A stretch of 64,000 nucleotides of DNA from Pseudomonas sp. GM79 (GCF_000282495.1 NZ_AKJE01000076.1:186001-250000), one strand, 5' to 3'; positions 50,606 to 59,229 are shown, counted from the stretch's first letter. The notes: a model not told the origin generated them from the sequence alone. Numbers and translations are program-made.

Positions 50606-51229
50606 ATGCCCTCCATCTACCAACTTAAACCTGCCTTCCAGAATCTGTTGCGACCGCTGGTGCAGCGATTGTTCGATAACGGCACCACCGCCAATCAAAT
50701 CACCGTGCTGGCCGGCGTCATTTCGGTCGTGACGGGCGTCGCGATTGCCTGTTTCGCCAATCACCTGTGGGTATTTCTGCTGATTCCCGTGTGGATGATC
50801 CTGCGGATGGCGCTGAACGCCATCGACGGCATGCTGGCCCGGGAATTCGGCCAGCAGTCGCGCCTCGGCGCCTACCTTAATGAACTGTGCGATATCGTTG
50901 CCGACAGCGCGCTGATCCTGCCTTTCGCCCTGATTCCCGACGTGAGTGTGTTGATTGTGCTGTTGGTCACGCTGCTGGCATTGTTCAGCGAGTACAGTGG
51001 CGTCCTCGGGCCGATGGTCGGCGCATCGCGGCGTTATGACGGCCCGATGGGCAAGAGCGATCGCGCGTTTGTACTGGGCGTCTTGGCCACCGGCATTGCC
51101 ATCGGCTGGATCAACGCGTTGTGGATTAACGTTGTGTTTGCGGTGGTCGCCGTCCTGCTGGCTTACACCTTGGTCAACCGGGTCCGTCTGGGCCTGAAAG
51201 AAGTGCAGGAAAACGCTCCCTCGGCATAA
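50606..51229 (+). CDS. CDP-alcohol phosphatidyltransferase (YnbA-like)
   Basis: A 207-residue inner-membrane enzyme with about six hydrophobic segments that would join a CDP-activated lipid to an alcohol. The active-site region is NAIDGMLAREFGQQSRLGAY followed by LNELCDIVAD. Against the canonical pattern D-x2-DG-x2-AR-x8-G-x3-D-x3-D, the second and fourth Asp are present but the first and third are Asn. Start and overall sequence (YQLKPAFQNLLRP) resemble E. coli YnbA, so the substitutions may mark that subfamily. First gene of a six-gene operon with its own lipid acyltransferase and CDP-diglyceride synthase. The acceptor alcohol is unknown. Confidence 0.85.
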   Translation: MPSIYQLKPAFQNLLRPLVQRLFDNGTTANQITVLAGVISVVTGVAIACFANHLWVFLLIPVWMILRMALNAIDGMLAREFGQQSRLGAYLNELCDIVADSALILPFALIPDVSVLIVLLVTLLALFSEYSGVLGPMVGASRRYDGPMGKSDRAFVLGVLATGIAIGWINALWINVVFAVVAVLLAYTLVNRVRLGLKEVQENAPSA

Positions 51230-51269
51230 GGCCCTCAGCGTAAGGCTCCCCAAGCATAAGGAAAGTGCA

Positions 51270-53027
51270 ATGCGTGAAACTCAGAATAAGACCTTCACTA
51301 CCCACGACGGCGTTGAACTGTTCTACCGCCATTGGCCGGCCACGGCGGATAATTCGGGCGAACCGCGCAAGGCAGTGCTGCTGTTTCATCGCGGCCATGA
51401 ACACTCGGGGCGTATCGCTCACCTGGTGGATGAACTGGACCTGCCAGCGTTCGACTTCTTTGCCTGGGACGCGCGCGGCCATGGTCAGTCGCCGGGCGCT
51501 CGCGGCGACAGCCCGAGTTTCGCCACCAGCGTGCGGGACGTGCAGACCTTTTGCGATCACCTGAACGCGACCCATCAGATCGACGAAGAGAACATGGCCG
51601 TGATCGCCCAGAGCGTCGGCGCGGTGATTGCCTCGACCTGGGTCCACGACTATGCACCGCGCATCCGTTCGTTGGTGCTCGCGTCACCCGCATTCAAGGT
51701 CAAGCTCTACGTCCCTTTCGCCCGTCCGGGCCTGGCACTGATGCGCAAGTTTCGCGGCAACTTTTTCGTCAACAGCTACGTAAAAGCCAAGTTTCTCAGT
51801 CACGACCCGGAGCGCGTCGCCTCCTACGACAGCGATCCGCTGATCACCAAGGCGATTTCGGTGAATGTGCTGCTCGGCTTGTATGAAGCCGCTGACCGTG
51901 TGGTGGCCGATGCGCAGGCGATTCAAGTGCCGACCCAGCTGCTGATTTCCGGCTCGGATTTTGTGGTCCACCGCAAACCCCAGGAACAGTTTTTCGAACG
52001 TCTGGGCAGCCTGAAAAAGGAAAAACACATCCTCCCGGGCTTCTTCCACGACACGCTTGGGGAACGTGATCGCGCCGTGGCCGTAGCCAGTGCCAAACGC
52101 TTTATCCTGCAAAACTTTGAATACCCGCTGGACCGGGCCTCGCTGCTCGATGCCGACAAGATCGGCCTGACCTGCGCCGAATCCGAATCCCTCGCCGCTC
52201 CGCTGCCGCACAACTCGTTGCGTGACCTGTACTGGCGCATGACCCGCGCCAGCATGCGCTTGGGCAGCCGACTGTCAGATGGAGTGAAACTGGGCTTCGA
52301 CACCGGTTTCGACTCCGGCAGCACCCTGGACTACGTGTACCGCAACCAGCCCACCGGCAAGGGCGGGCTTGGGCGGATGATTGATCAGAACTACCTGAAT
52401 TCCATCGGCTGGCGCGGCATTCGCCAGCGCAAACTCAACGTCGAAGAGTTGCTGCGCCTGACCATGGCCAAGCTGCGCGAAGAAGGCCGACCGGTGCGCA
52501 TCGTCGACATCGCCGCCGGTCACGGCCGCTACATTCTCGAAGCCTTGCAAGGCGTCAGCCCGCTACCGGAATCGATACTGTTGCGCGATTACAGCGACAT
52601 CAATGTACGTGACGGTGGTGCGCTGATTCGCGATAAGGGCCTTGGGGACATCGCGCAGTTCGTGAAAGGCGACGCGTTCGACCGCGCCGACCTGGCGGCA
52701 CTGGAGCCAAAGCCGACACTGGCGGTGGTGTCCGGGTTGTATGAACTGTTTGCCGACAATGCACTGGTCGGCGGCTCTCTGGCGGGCCTGGCCGAGGCCG
52801 TGGAGCCCGGTGGCTATCTGGTCTACACCGGTCAACCCTGGCACCCGCAGCTGGAACTGATCGCCCGCGCCCTCACCAGCCACCGTCAAGGCCAGGCGTG
52901 GGTGATGCGTCGGCGCAGCCAGGCGGAAATGGATCAACTGGTGGAAGCAGCGGGTTTTCGCAAAATCACCCAGCGAGTGGATGAATGGGGGATCTTCACC
53001 GTGTCCCTCGCGCAACGGGTGCAATGA
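51270..53027 (+). CDS. bifunctional alpha/beta hydrolase and SAM-dependent methyltransferase (YnbC-like)
   Basis: A 585-residue fusion. Residues 1 to about 300 are an alpha/beta hydrolase of the serine-aminopeptidase/monoacylglycerol lipase type: LFHRGHEHSGRIAHLVDEL, FFAWDARGHGQSPG, the nucleophile elbow IAQSVGAV (Ser with Ala for the first Gly), PTQLLISGSDFVVH with the acid, and the His in LPGFFHDTLGE. Residues about 380-585 are a methyltransferase with VRIVDIAAGHGRYILEALQG (about 409). Both halves keep their catalytic residues. The same fusion is found in E. coli YnbC. It may trim or remodel, and methylate, the lipid made by the operon. Overlaps the next gene by ATGA. Confidence 0.87.
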   Translation: MRETQNKTFTTHDGVELFYRHWPATADNSGEPRKAVLLFHRGHEHSGRIAHLVDELDLPAFDFFAWDARGHGQSPGARGDSPSFATSVRDVQTFCDHLNATHQIDEENMAVIAQSVGAVIASTWVHDYAPRIRSLVLASPAFKVKLYVPFARPGLALMRKFRGNFFVNSYVKAKFLSHDPERVASYDSDPLITKAISVNVLLGLYEAADRVVADAQAIQVPTQLLISGSDFVVHRKPQEQFFERLGSLKKEKHILPGFFHDTLGERDRAVAVASAKRFILQNFEYPLDRASLLDADKIGLTCAESESLAAPLPHNSLRDLYWRMTRASMRLGSRLSDGVKLGFDTGFDSGSTLDYVYRNQPTGKGGLGRMIDQNYLNSIGWRGIRQRKLNVEELLRLTMAKLREEGRPVRIVDIAAGHGRYILEALQGVSPLPESILLRDYSDINVRDGGALIRDKGLGDIAQFVKGDAFDRADLAALEPKPTLAVVSGLYELFADNALVGGSLAGLAEAVEPGGYLVYTGQPWHPQLELIARALTSHRQGQAWVMRRRSQAEMDQLVEAAGFRKITQRVDEWGIFTVSLAQRVQ

Positions 53028-54334
53028 TGGGCGCTGCCCCGAGAGAGCCGGGTTTGCTGAAACCCGCCGTGCTCTGGTTGCTGGTGCTGGCACCGCTGTT
53101 TTTCGCCAGCTACGGCTTTGCCACATGGGTCACGGCCCAGCGCAGCGATGTCGCCACCTTCGTTTTCGATTGGGAAAGCGCCATGCCCTTCTGGGCCTGG
53201 ACCATCGTCCCCTACTGGACGATAGATCTGCTGTACGGTTTTTCGCTGCTGCTACCCGATAGTCGCCATGAGCTCAAGCGCCACGCCTTGCGCCTGCTGA
53301 GTGCTCAAGTGATCTCTATCAGTTGTTTCCTGTTATGGCCGCTGCGCTTCACCTTCGAACGGCCTGAACTGGATGGAGTGTTCGGCTGGCTGTTCGCGGT
53401 GCTGGCCGGGTTCGACAAGCCGTTCAATCAGGCGCCATCGCTGCACATCGCCCTGCTGGTGATTTTGTGGGTGATGTACCAACGGCACTCTCAAGGGCTG
53501 TGGCGCTGGCTGGTGCACGGTTGGTTCGCATTGATCGGGATTTCGGTGCTGACCACTTATCAACATCACTTTATCGACTTACCCACAGGCGCCCTCGCCG
53601 GCTGGCTGTGCGTGTGGTTGTGGCCACTGGATCGGCCCAGCCCCTTGAGTAGCCTGCGGTTGGCCGAGGACCCGAAACGCTGGCGCCTGGCCCTGCGTTA
53701 TGGCGTAGGCGCGGCGATATTCGCCCTTCCAGCCTTTGGCCTGGGCGGCGGATGGCTGTGGCTGATATGGCCCGCCGTGGCATTGCTGTTGGTGGCGCTC
53801 AACTACATGCTGCTGGACGCCGCCGGGTTTCAGAAACGCGCCGACGGCCGCCTTAGCCCGGCCGCCCGTTGGTTATTTGCGCCCTACGTGGCAGCGGCGT
53901 GGATCAACTCACGACTTTGGACCCGCAAACATCCACAGCCCAATGAGGTTGTGGATAACGTTTGGCTCGGCAGGCTTCCCGACGCTGAGCAATTGGCGCC
54001 GTTCAAAGCTGTGGTCGATCTATGCGCTGAGCTGCCGCTCAACCCGAGAGGCCGCGCCTATCAAAGCGTTCCGATACTCGACCTGACCGCGCCCAGCGCT
54101 GAGCAATGTCTCGCCGCCGCCCAGGCCATTGAACACCTGCGCCAGCAAGGTCCATTGCTGGTCTGCTGCGCTTTGGGCTATTCACGCAGCGCCACCGCTA
54201 TCGCGGCCTGGTTGCTGCACAGCGGTCGAGCGGCCACTGTCGATGCCGCCGTGGCGATGATCCAGGCCGCACGCCCGCAAGTGGTGCTCCATCCGGCCCA
54301 TCGCCAAGCCCTGGAGAACGCCTATGCCGGTTGA
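53024..54334 (+). CDS. bifunctional PAP2 phosphatase and dual-specificity phosphatase (YnbD-like)
   Basis: A 436-residue membrane protein. The N-terminal part is a PAP2-type lipid phosphatase with about six membrane segments; NQAPSLHIALLVI and TYQHHFIDLPTGALAGW are its second and third motifs. After further membrane segments, the C-terminal domain (about 310-436) is a cysteine-dependent phosphatase: VCCALGYSRSATAIAAWLL (about 380) has the Cys-x5-Arg loop, with Cys where His is usual before the nucleophile. The start is at 53024 (ATGATG, an alternative is 53027), overlapping the preceding stop. Its job may be dephosphorylating a phosphatidylalcohol phosphate, by analogy with PGP phosphatases. 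Confidence 0.86.
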   Translation: MMGAAPREPGLLKPAVLWLLVLAPLFFASYGFATWVTAQRSDVATFVFDWESAMPFWAWTIVPYWTIDLLYGFSLLLPDSRHELKRHALRLLSAQVISISCFLLWPLRFTFERPELDGVFGWLFAVLAGFDKPFNQAPSLHIALLVILWVMYQRHSQGLWRWLVHGWFALIGISVLTTYQHHFIDLPTGALAGWLCVWLWPLDRPSPLSSLRLAEDPKRWRLALRYGVGAAIFALPAFGLGGGWLWLIWPAVALLLVALNYMLLDAAGFQKRADGRLSPAARWLFAPYVAAAWINSRLWTRKHPQPNEVVDNVWLGRLPDAEQLAPFKAVVDLCAELPLNPRGRAYQSVPILDLTAPSAEQCLAAAQAIEHLRQQGPLLVCCALGYSRSATAIAAWLLHSGRAATVDAAVAMIQAARPQVVLHPAHRQALENAYAG

Positions 54335-54779
54335 TATGGAACTGAACGTGGTCGCCAGCCTGCTGCGCCGGGGCCGCACCCTCGATCAGTTATCCACAGG
54401 GCTGACCTTGCTGGGTCTGTTGTTCGGCCTGCTGCAACTGTTGCTGATCACCCCGACTGCGCCGTTCTTGATCCTCAGCGCCTGGCTGATCATCCTCGGG
54501 CTATGGCAAAAATACTGGGCGCTGCGGGTGGCCTTCGACGCTGACCTGTTTACCCTGATGGCCCGCGACGCTGACGCTTTGTCAGACCGCACTCAAGCCC
54601 TCGATCAGGCCCTGCAAAACCTCGGCCTGCAAGCGGCCAACCGTGCCGGCCGGCCCTGGACCGAACGTCAGCGCGGGGGGCTTAAACTGCTGCGCAAACA
54701 GGCTGTCCTGCTGGCCGTCCAAGTGCTGCCACCCTTGGTGGTCATCCTGGCCAGCCCTTGGCTGCCCTTCGCTGGATAA
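54324..54779 (+). CDS. small membrane protein of the lipid operon, function unknown
   Basis: A 151-residue protein with two adjacent membrane segments (LLGLLFGLLQLLLI and PFLILSAWLIILGLW), a soluble helical stretch (AFDADLFTLMARDADALSDR) and a third hydrophobic segment near the C-terminus (AVLLAVQVLPPLVVILAS). It overlaps the phosphatase gene by 11 bases and is followed 11 bases on by the acyltransferase gene, so it belongs to the operon. I do not recognise the family; an accessory subunit for the membrane enzymes is a guess. Confidence 0.75.
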   Translation: MPVDMELNVVASLLRRGRTLDQLSTGLTLLGLLFGLLQLLLITPTAPFLILSAWLIILGLWQKYWALRVAFDADLFTLMARDADALSDRTQALDQALQNLGLQAANRAGRPWTERQRGGLKLLRKQAVLLAVQVLPPLVVILASPWLPFAG

Positions 54780-54790
54780 GGAAATCGTTC

Positions 54791-55411
54791 ATGTTCGAAC
54801 CTGTGGTCGCCACCCTCATCACCTCCATGGCCCGAACCGTTACTGGCGCCCGCAGCCTGTGGATGGGTTGCGCGCCGGAACCCGTGCAGCGCATTTATTT
54901 TGCCAACCACAGCAGCCACGGCGATTTCGTGCTGCTCTGGGCCTCGCTCCCTTCCACCCTGCGCAAACTTACGCGACCGGTGGCCGGCAGCGACTACTGG
55001 AACAAGAGCGCCTTACGCCGTTACATCATCAGCCGGGTGTTCAACGGCGTGCTGATCGATCGCGAGCGCAAGGACCCTGTGGATAACCCGTTGCAGCCCA
55101 TGCTCGACGCCCTGGAGAACGGTGATTCGTTGATCATCTTTCCCGAAGGCACGCGCAATCTGGAAGAGGGTTTGCTGCCATTCAAAAGCGGCCTGTATCA
55201 CTTGGCAAAACGTTACCCACAGGCCCAGGTGATTCCGGTGTGGATCGCCAACCTCAACCGGGTCATGCCCAAGGGCCGAGTGCTGCCACTGCCGCTGTTG
55301 TGTACCACCAGTTTCGGCGCGCCCCTGCAACTGACCGAAGGCGAGAGCAAAGAACAGTTCCTTTCACGCTGCCGCGACGCACTGCTGGCCCTCGCCCCGG
55401 AGCATTCCTGA
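54791..55411 (+). CDS. 1-acyl-glycerol-3-phosphate acyltransferase-like (PlsC family)
   Basis: A 206-residue acyltransferase. The HX4D catalytic motif is FANHSSHGDFVLLW (about residues 36-49), and IIFPEGTRNLEEGLLPFKSG (about 115-134) holds the phosphate-binding EGTR. It has no long N-terminal membrane segment, so it is a short form. The ATG at 54791 has AAGGA upstream. It would supply phosphatidic acid or a related lipid to the CDP-diglyceride synthase encoded next, one base after its stop. The housekeeping PlsC is encoded elsewhere. Confidence 0.88.
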   Translation: MFEPVVATLITSMARTVTGARSLWMGCAPEPVQRIYFANHSSHGDFVLLWASLPSTLRKLTRPVAGSDYWNKSALRRYIISRVFNGVLIDRERKDPVDNPLQPMLDALENGDSLIIFPEGTRNLEEGLLPFKSGLYHLAKRYPQAQVIPVWIANLNRVMPKGRVLPLPLLCTTSFGAPLQLTEGESKEQFLSRCRDALLALAPEHS

Positions 55412-55412
55412 C

Positions 55413-56345
55413 ATGGATAGACAAACCCTGATGCTGTTCGGCGGGATCGGCATGATCCTGGTGCTGGCTTCACTGATTGGCCTGATCCTCAAACTGCGCA
55501 CCCAGGGCACGCCCAATGCAGTCATCGAGAACCTCAACGCCCGCATCAACGCCTGGTGGGTGATGGTGGTGGTGATCGGCATCGCTTTTTGGCTGGGCAC
55601 CGGCGCGGTGATCCTGCTGTTTTACGCGGTATCGTTCTATGCGCTACGCGAATTCCTCACCCTCATGCCCACCCGACGCAGCGACTACCCGGCGCTGGTG
55701 GCAGCGTTTTACCTGGCATTGCCGCTGCAATATCTGCTGATCTATTCCGATTGGTACGGACTGTTCTCGATCTTTATTCCGGTGTACGTGTTTTTGCTGC
55801 TGCCGATCCTTGCGTCTCTCGGCGGCGACAGCACGCACTTCCTCGAGCGAGCGTCGAAAGTGCAATGGGGCTTGATGATCGCGGTGTTCTGCGTGTCGTT
55901 CGTCCCCGCCCTGCTGACACTGGACATCGTCGGTTATGAAGGTCGAAACCTGCTGCTGATCGCGTATCTGGTAATCGTGGTGCAGCTGTCGGACGTGCTG
56001 CAGTACGTTTGCGGCAAGTTGTTCGGCAAACACAAAATCGCGCCCACTCTGTCGCCGTCGAAAACCGTTGAAGGCTTTGTCGGCGGCGTTCTGTTGTCCT
56101 CGCTGATTGGCGCAGCCTTGTGGTGGACCACACCATTCAGCCCGTGGCAGTCGTTCTTGATTGCGCTGCTGATCAACCTGCTGGGGTTTGCCGGCGGCAT
56201 CGTGATGTCGGCGATCAAGCGTGATCGGGGCGTGAAGGATTGGGGACACATGATCGAAGGCCACGGCGGGATGCTGGATCGACTGGATTCAGTGTGTTTT
56301 GCGGCGCCGATCTTCTTTCATCTTGTGCGGTATTGGTGGACTTGA
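55413..56345 (+). CDS. phosphatidate cytidylyltransferase (CdsA/YnbB-like)
   Basis: A 310-residue inner-membrane enzyme with about eight hydrophobic segments that makes CDP-diacylglycerol from phosphatidate and CTP. The C-terminal signature SAIKRDRGVKDWGHMIEGHG with GGMLDRLDS (from about residue 268) is the CDS pattern. SPSKTVEGFVGGVLLSSLIG is the preceding conserved segment. Last gene of the operon; with the first gene's transferase it makes the pathway from phosphatidate to a phosphatidyl-alcohol complete. A terminator follows. Confidence 0.92.
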   Translation: MDRQTLMLFGGIGMILVLASLIGLILKLRTQGTPNAVIENLNARINAWWVMVVVIGIAFWLGTGAVILLFYAVSFYALREFLTLMPTRRSDYPALVAAFYLALPLQYLLIYSDWYGLFSIFIPVYVFLLLPILASLGGDSTHFLERASKVQWGLMIAVFCVSFVPALLTLDIVGYEGRNLLLIAYLVIVVQLSDVLQYVCGKLFGKHKIAPTLSPSKTVEGFVGGVLLSSLIGAALWWTTPFSPWQSFLIALLINLLGFAGGIVMSAIKRDRGVKDWGHMIEGHGGMLDRLDSVCFAAPIFFHLVRYWWT

Positions 56346-56365
56346 GATAGCTGACCTTTTCAAAC

Positions 56366-56398
56366 AAAAAAAGACCGCAGCCAAAGCTGCGGTCTTTT
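56366..56398. terminator. bidirectional terminator between the lipid operon and glmS
   Basis: AAGACCGCAGC (56371-56381), loop CAAA, GCTGCGGTCTT (56386-56396), flanked by A runs on the left and T runs on the right. It serves both the rightward lipid operon and leftward glmS. Confidence 0.92.
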
Positions 56399-56456
56399 CA
56401 TTTCATGGCTTGTGGATAACTTATTCCACCGTCACCGACTTCGCCAGGTTACGCGG
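56390..56456. other. predicted attTn7 site, unoccupied
   Basis: The 3' end of glmS is the TnsD recognition region and Tn7 inserts about 25 bases beyond the stop, here near 56396. No transposon ends are present; the terminator and lipid operon follow directly. Position inferred from the glmS stop at 56421-56423. Confidence 0.6.
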
Positions 56457-58253
56457 CTGGTCAACGTCAGTGCCTTTCAATACGGCCACATAGTACGAAA
56501 GCAGCTGCAGCGGAATGGTGTAGAGGATCGGCGACAAGATGTCATGGATGTGCGGCATATGGACGACATGAGTGCCTTCGCCATTGGTCATGCCAGCCTG
56601 TTCGTCGGCGAAGACGATCAGTTCACCGCCACGGGCGCGGACTTCCTGGAGGTTGGATTTCAACTTCTCCAGCAGTTCGTTGTTCGGCGCTACAGTGACG
56701 ACGGGCATGTCGTTATCCACAAGTGCCAACGGGCCATGTTTCAGTTCGCCCGCCGGGTAGGCTTCTGCGTGGATGTAAGAGATTTCCTTGAGCTTGAGGG
56801 CCCCTTCCATCGCCACCGGGAATTGCGCGCCGCGACCGAGGAACAGTGTGTGGTTCTTCTCGGCGAACAGCTCGGCGATTTTCTCCACGGTGCTGTCCAT
56901 GGCCAGGGCTTCGCCCAAACGGGTCGGCAGGCGACGCAGTTCCTCGACCAGTGTGGCTTCGACACCTTCGGCCAACGTACCGCGAACCTGACCCAGAGAC
57001 AGGGTCAGCAACAGCAGGCCAACCAGTTGAGTGGTGAAGGCTTTGGTCGAGGCCACGCCGATTTCGCGACCGGCCTGAGTCAGCAGCGTCAGGTCCGATT
57101 CACGCACCAGGGAGCTGATGCCGACGTTGCAGATTGCCAGGCTGGCGAGGAAACCGAGCTCCTTGGCATTGCGCAGCGCGGCCAAGGTGTCGGCGGTTTC
57201 ACCTGACTGGGAGATGCTCACGAACAGGGTGTCGGGCTGCACCACTACCTTGCGATAGCGGAATTCGCTGGCGACTTCGACCTGGCATGGGATGCCAGCC
57301 AGTTCTTCGAGCCAGTAACGGGCAACCATGCCAGCGTGATAGCTGGTGCCGCAGGCGACGATCTGTACATTGCGTACCTTGGCGAACAGCTCGGCCGCTT
57401 GGGGACCGAATGCCTCGACCAGCACCTGGTTCTGGCTCAGGCGACCTTCGAGGGTGCGCTGCACCACTGCCGGTTGCTCGTGAATTTCCTTGAGCATGTA
57501 ATGGCGGAATTCGCCCTTGTCAGCCGCTTCGGCCCCGTCACGGTACTGAACGCTTTCGCGCTCGACGAGTGCGCCGGTGATATCCCAGATCTGCACGCTG
57601 TCGCGGCGAATTTCGGCGATATCGCCTTCTTCCAGGTACATGAAACGGTCAGTGACCTGACGTAGCGCCAATTGGTCCGAAGCCAGGAAATTCTCCCCCA
57701 TACCCAGACCGATCACCAATGGGCTGCCACTGCGGGCCGCCACCAGGCGATCCGGTTGCCGGGCACTGATCACTGCCAGACCGTATGCACCATGCAGCTC
57801 TTGCACGGTCGCTTTCAGGGCGACTGTCAGGTCGGGTTGCAGCTTGAGTTTTTCGTGCAGCAAATGCGCGATGACTTCAGTGTCAGTGTCCGACGTGAAC
57901 ACGTGGCCCAAAGCCTTGAGTTGCTCGCGCAGGGCTTCATGGTTCTCGATGATGCCGTTGTGCACCACCGCCAGATCGCCCGAAAAATGCGGGTGCGCGT
58001 TGCGTTCGCACGGCGCGCCGTGGGTCGCCCAGCGGGTGTGGGCAATGCCCAGACGGCCGACCAGAGGCTCTTCGATCAGCGCCTGTTCCAGTTCGCTGAC
58101 CTTGCCCGGACGACGCGTGCGCAAGAGTTTTTCATCGTTGGTGTACACCGCCACACCGGCGCTGTCATAACCACGGTATTCCAGACGCTTGAGGCCTTCG
58201 AGCAGGATGGCGGTAACGTTACGTTCTGCGACTGCACCGACAATTCCACACAT
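56421..58253 (-). CDS. glmS: glutamine--fructose-6-phosphate aminotransferase (isomerizing)
   Basis: Makes glucosamine 6-phosphate from fructose 6-phosphate and glutamine, the first step toward UDP-N-acetylglucosamine. The 610-residue protein has the N-terminal Cys nucleophile (MCGIVGAVAERN), glutaminase motifs HTRWATHGAPCERNAHPH and VVHNGIIENHEALR, then two SIS sugar-isomerase domains (GTSYHAGMVARYWLEELAGI; SISQSGETADTLAALRNA) and ends LAKSVTVE. Start and length are as usual. The glmR stop lies 2 bases from its start, so it is cotranscribed behind glmR. I see no glmS ribozyme. Confidence 0.97.
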   Translation of the reverse strand: MCGIVGAVAERNVTAILLEGLKRLEYRGYDSAGVAVYTNDEKLLRTRRPGKVSELEQALIEEPLVGRLGIAHTRWATHGAPCERNAHPHFSGDLAVVHNGIIENHEALREQLKALGHVFTSDTDTEVIAHLLHEKLKLQPDLTVALKATVQELHGAYGLAVISARQPDRLVAARSGSPLVIGLGMGENFLASDQLALRQVTDRFMYLEEGDIAEIRRDSVQIWDITGALVERESVQYRDGAEAADKGEFRHYMLKEIHEQPAVVQRTLEGRLSQNQVLVEAFGPQAAELFAKVRNVQIVACGTSYHAGMVARYWLEELAGIPCQVEVASEFRYRKVVVQPDTLFVSISQSGETADTLAALRNAKELGFLASLAICNVGISSLVRESDLTLLTQAGREIGVASTKAFTTQLVGLLLLTLSLGQVRGTLAEGVEATLVEELRRLPTRLGEALAMDSTVEKIAELFAEKNHTLFLGRGAQFPVAMEGALKLKEISYIHAEAYPAGELKHGPLALVDNDMPVVTVAPNNELLEKLKSNLQEVRARGGELIVFADEQAGMTNGEGTHVVHMPHIHDILSPILYTIPLQLLSYYVAVLKGTDVDQPRNLAKSVTVE

Positions 58254-58254
58254 G

Positions 58255-59031
58255 CTAGTTCTCCTGACTGACGGCGGCGCAAATCAAATTAATGCCGCGG
58301 GCCTGAATCTGATCGCGTGCCGCAAGTGGCAGACGATCATCGGTAATGAGGGTATGGACGCTGCTCCATGGCAGCTCCAGATTGGGAATTTTTCGGCCGA
58401 TCTTGTCGGCCTCGACCATCACGATCACTTCGCGGGCAACCTCGGCCATGACACGGCTCAAGCCCAGCAATTCATTGAAGGTGGTGGTCCCGCGTACCAG
58501 ATCGATGCCATCGGCACCGATAAATAGCTGATCAAAGTCATATGAGCGTAGTACTTGCTCGGCCACCTGACCCTGGAAGGACTCGGAATGCGGGTCCCAG
58601 GTCCCGCCGGTCATCAACAGCACCGGCTCGTGCTCGAGTTCGCTCAAAGCGTTGGCGACATACAGGGAGTTGGTCATCACCACCAGACCCGGTTGCTGGC
58701 CGAGTTCCGGGATCATTGCGGCGGTGGTGCTGCCGCTGTCGATGATGATTCGCGCATGCTCGCGGATCCGCGTGACGGCGGCGCGGGCAATCGCCTGCTT
58801 GTATTTGGAAACCGGTTGGCCGAGATCGGCGACCAGTTCCTGAGGCATGGTGACCGCCCCGCCATAACGACGCAGCAACAGACCGTTGCTTTCAAGCGCG
58901 GCCAAGTCCTTGCGAATCGTAACTTCCGAAGTTTCGAAGCGCTTGGCCAACTCATCCACACTGACTTCCCCCTGCTCATTGAGCAAGGCGAGGATGTTGT
59001 GGCGGCGTTGGGGGGTGTTGCGCTTCGACAT
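58255..59031 (-). CDS. glmR: DeoR family regulator GlmR
   Basis: A 258-residue regulator with an N-terminal DeoR helix-turn-helix (RRHNILALLNEQGEVSVDEL; FETSEVTIRKDLAALE) and a C-terminal sugar-phosphate sensor domain (RIIIDSGSTTAAMIPELG; DFDQLFIGADGIDLVRG). Placed between glmU and glmS, as in other pseudomonads, where it is thought to control amino-sugar synthesis. The start is the ATG at 59031; the frame to 59079 is not supported by a ribosome site. Its ligand is inferred to be an amino-sugar phosphate. Confidence 0.88.
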   Translation of the reverse strand: MSKRNTPQRRHNILALLNEQGEVSVDELAKRFETSEVTIRKDLAALESNGLLLRRYGGAVTMPQELVADLGQPVSKYKQAIARAAVTRIREHARIIIDSGSTTAAMIPELGQQPGLVVMTNSLYVANALSELEHEPVLLMTGGTWDPHSESFQGQVAEQVLRSYDFDQLFIGADGIDLVRGTTTFNELLGLSRVMAEVAREVIVMVEADKIGRKIPNLELPWSSVHTLITDDRLPLAARDQIQARGINLICAAVSQEN

Positions 59032-59136
59032 GGCTGGTAAGTTTCGATTCGAAAGATAACGTAAGCAATCAAAACCCATTAGCGAAACTTCGTCAAGCCA
59101 GCGCCAGAAAAAAGATGTGTAGATAACCCATAAAAA

Positions 59137-59209
59137 AGATCGCAGCCTTCGGCAGCTCCTACAGAATGAACACGAATTCCTTGTAGGAGCTGCCGAAGGC
59201 TGCGATCTT
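59137..59209. repeat. second REP family, inverted pair doubling as a terminator-like hairpin
   Basis: AAGATCGCAGCCTTCGGCAG plus CTCCTACA (59137-59163, one base short of the second arm) and its reverse complement at 59182-59209 form a very long stem with an 18-base loop. Read leftward after glmU it is followed by a T run, so it could end the glmU transcript before glmR. The sequence is unrelated to the GTGGGAGCGGG type seen elsewhere in the window. Confidence 0.85.
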
Positions 59210-59229
59210 TTGATCTTGTTGTGGATAAC

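Noticed and set aside
56254..58260. glmS ribozyme
   Set aside because: The glmS upstream gap is 1-2 bases behind glmR; there is no room for the ribozyme, which is a Gram-positive feature.
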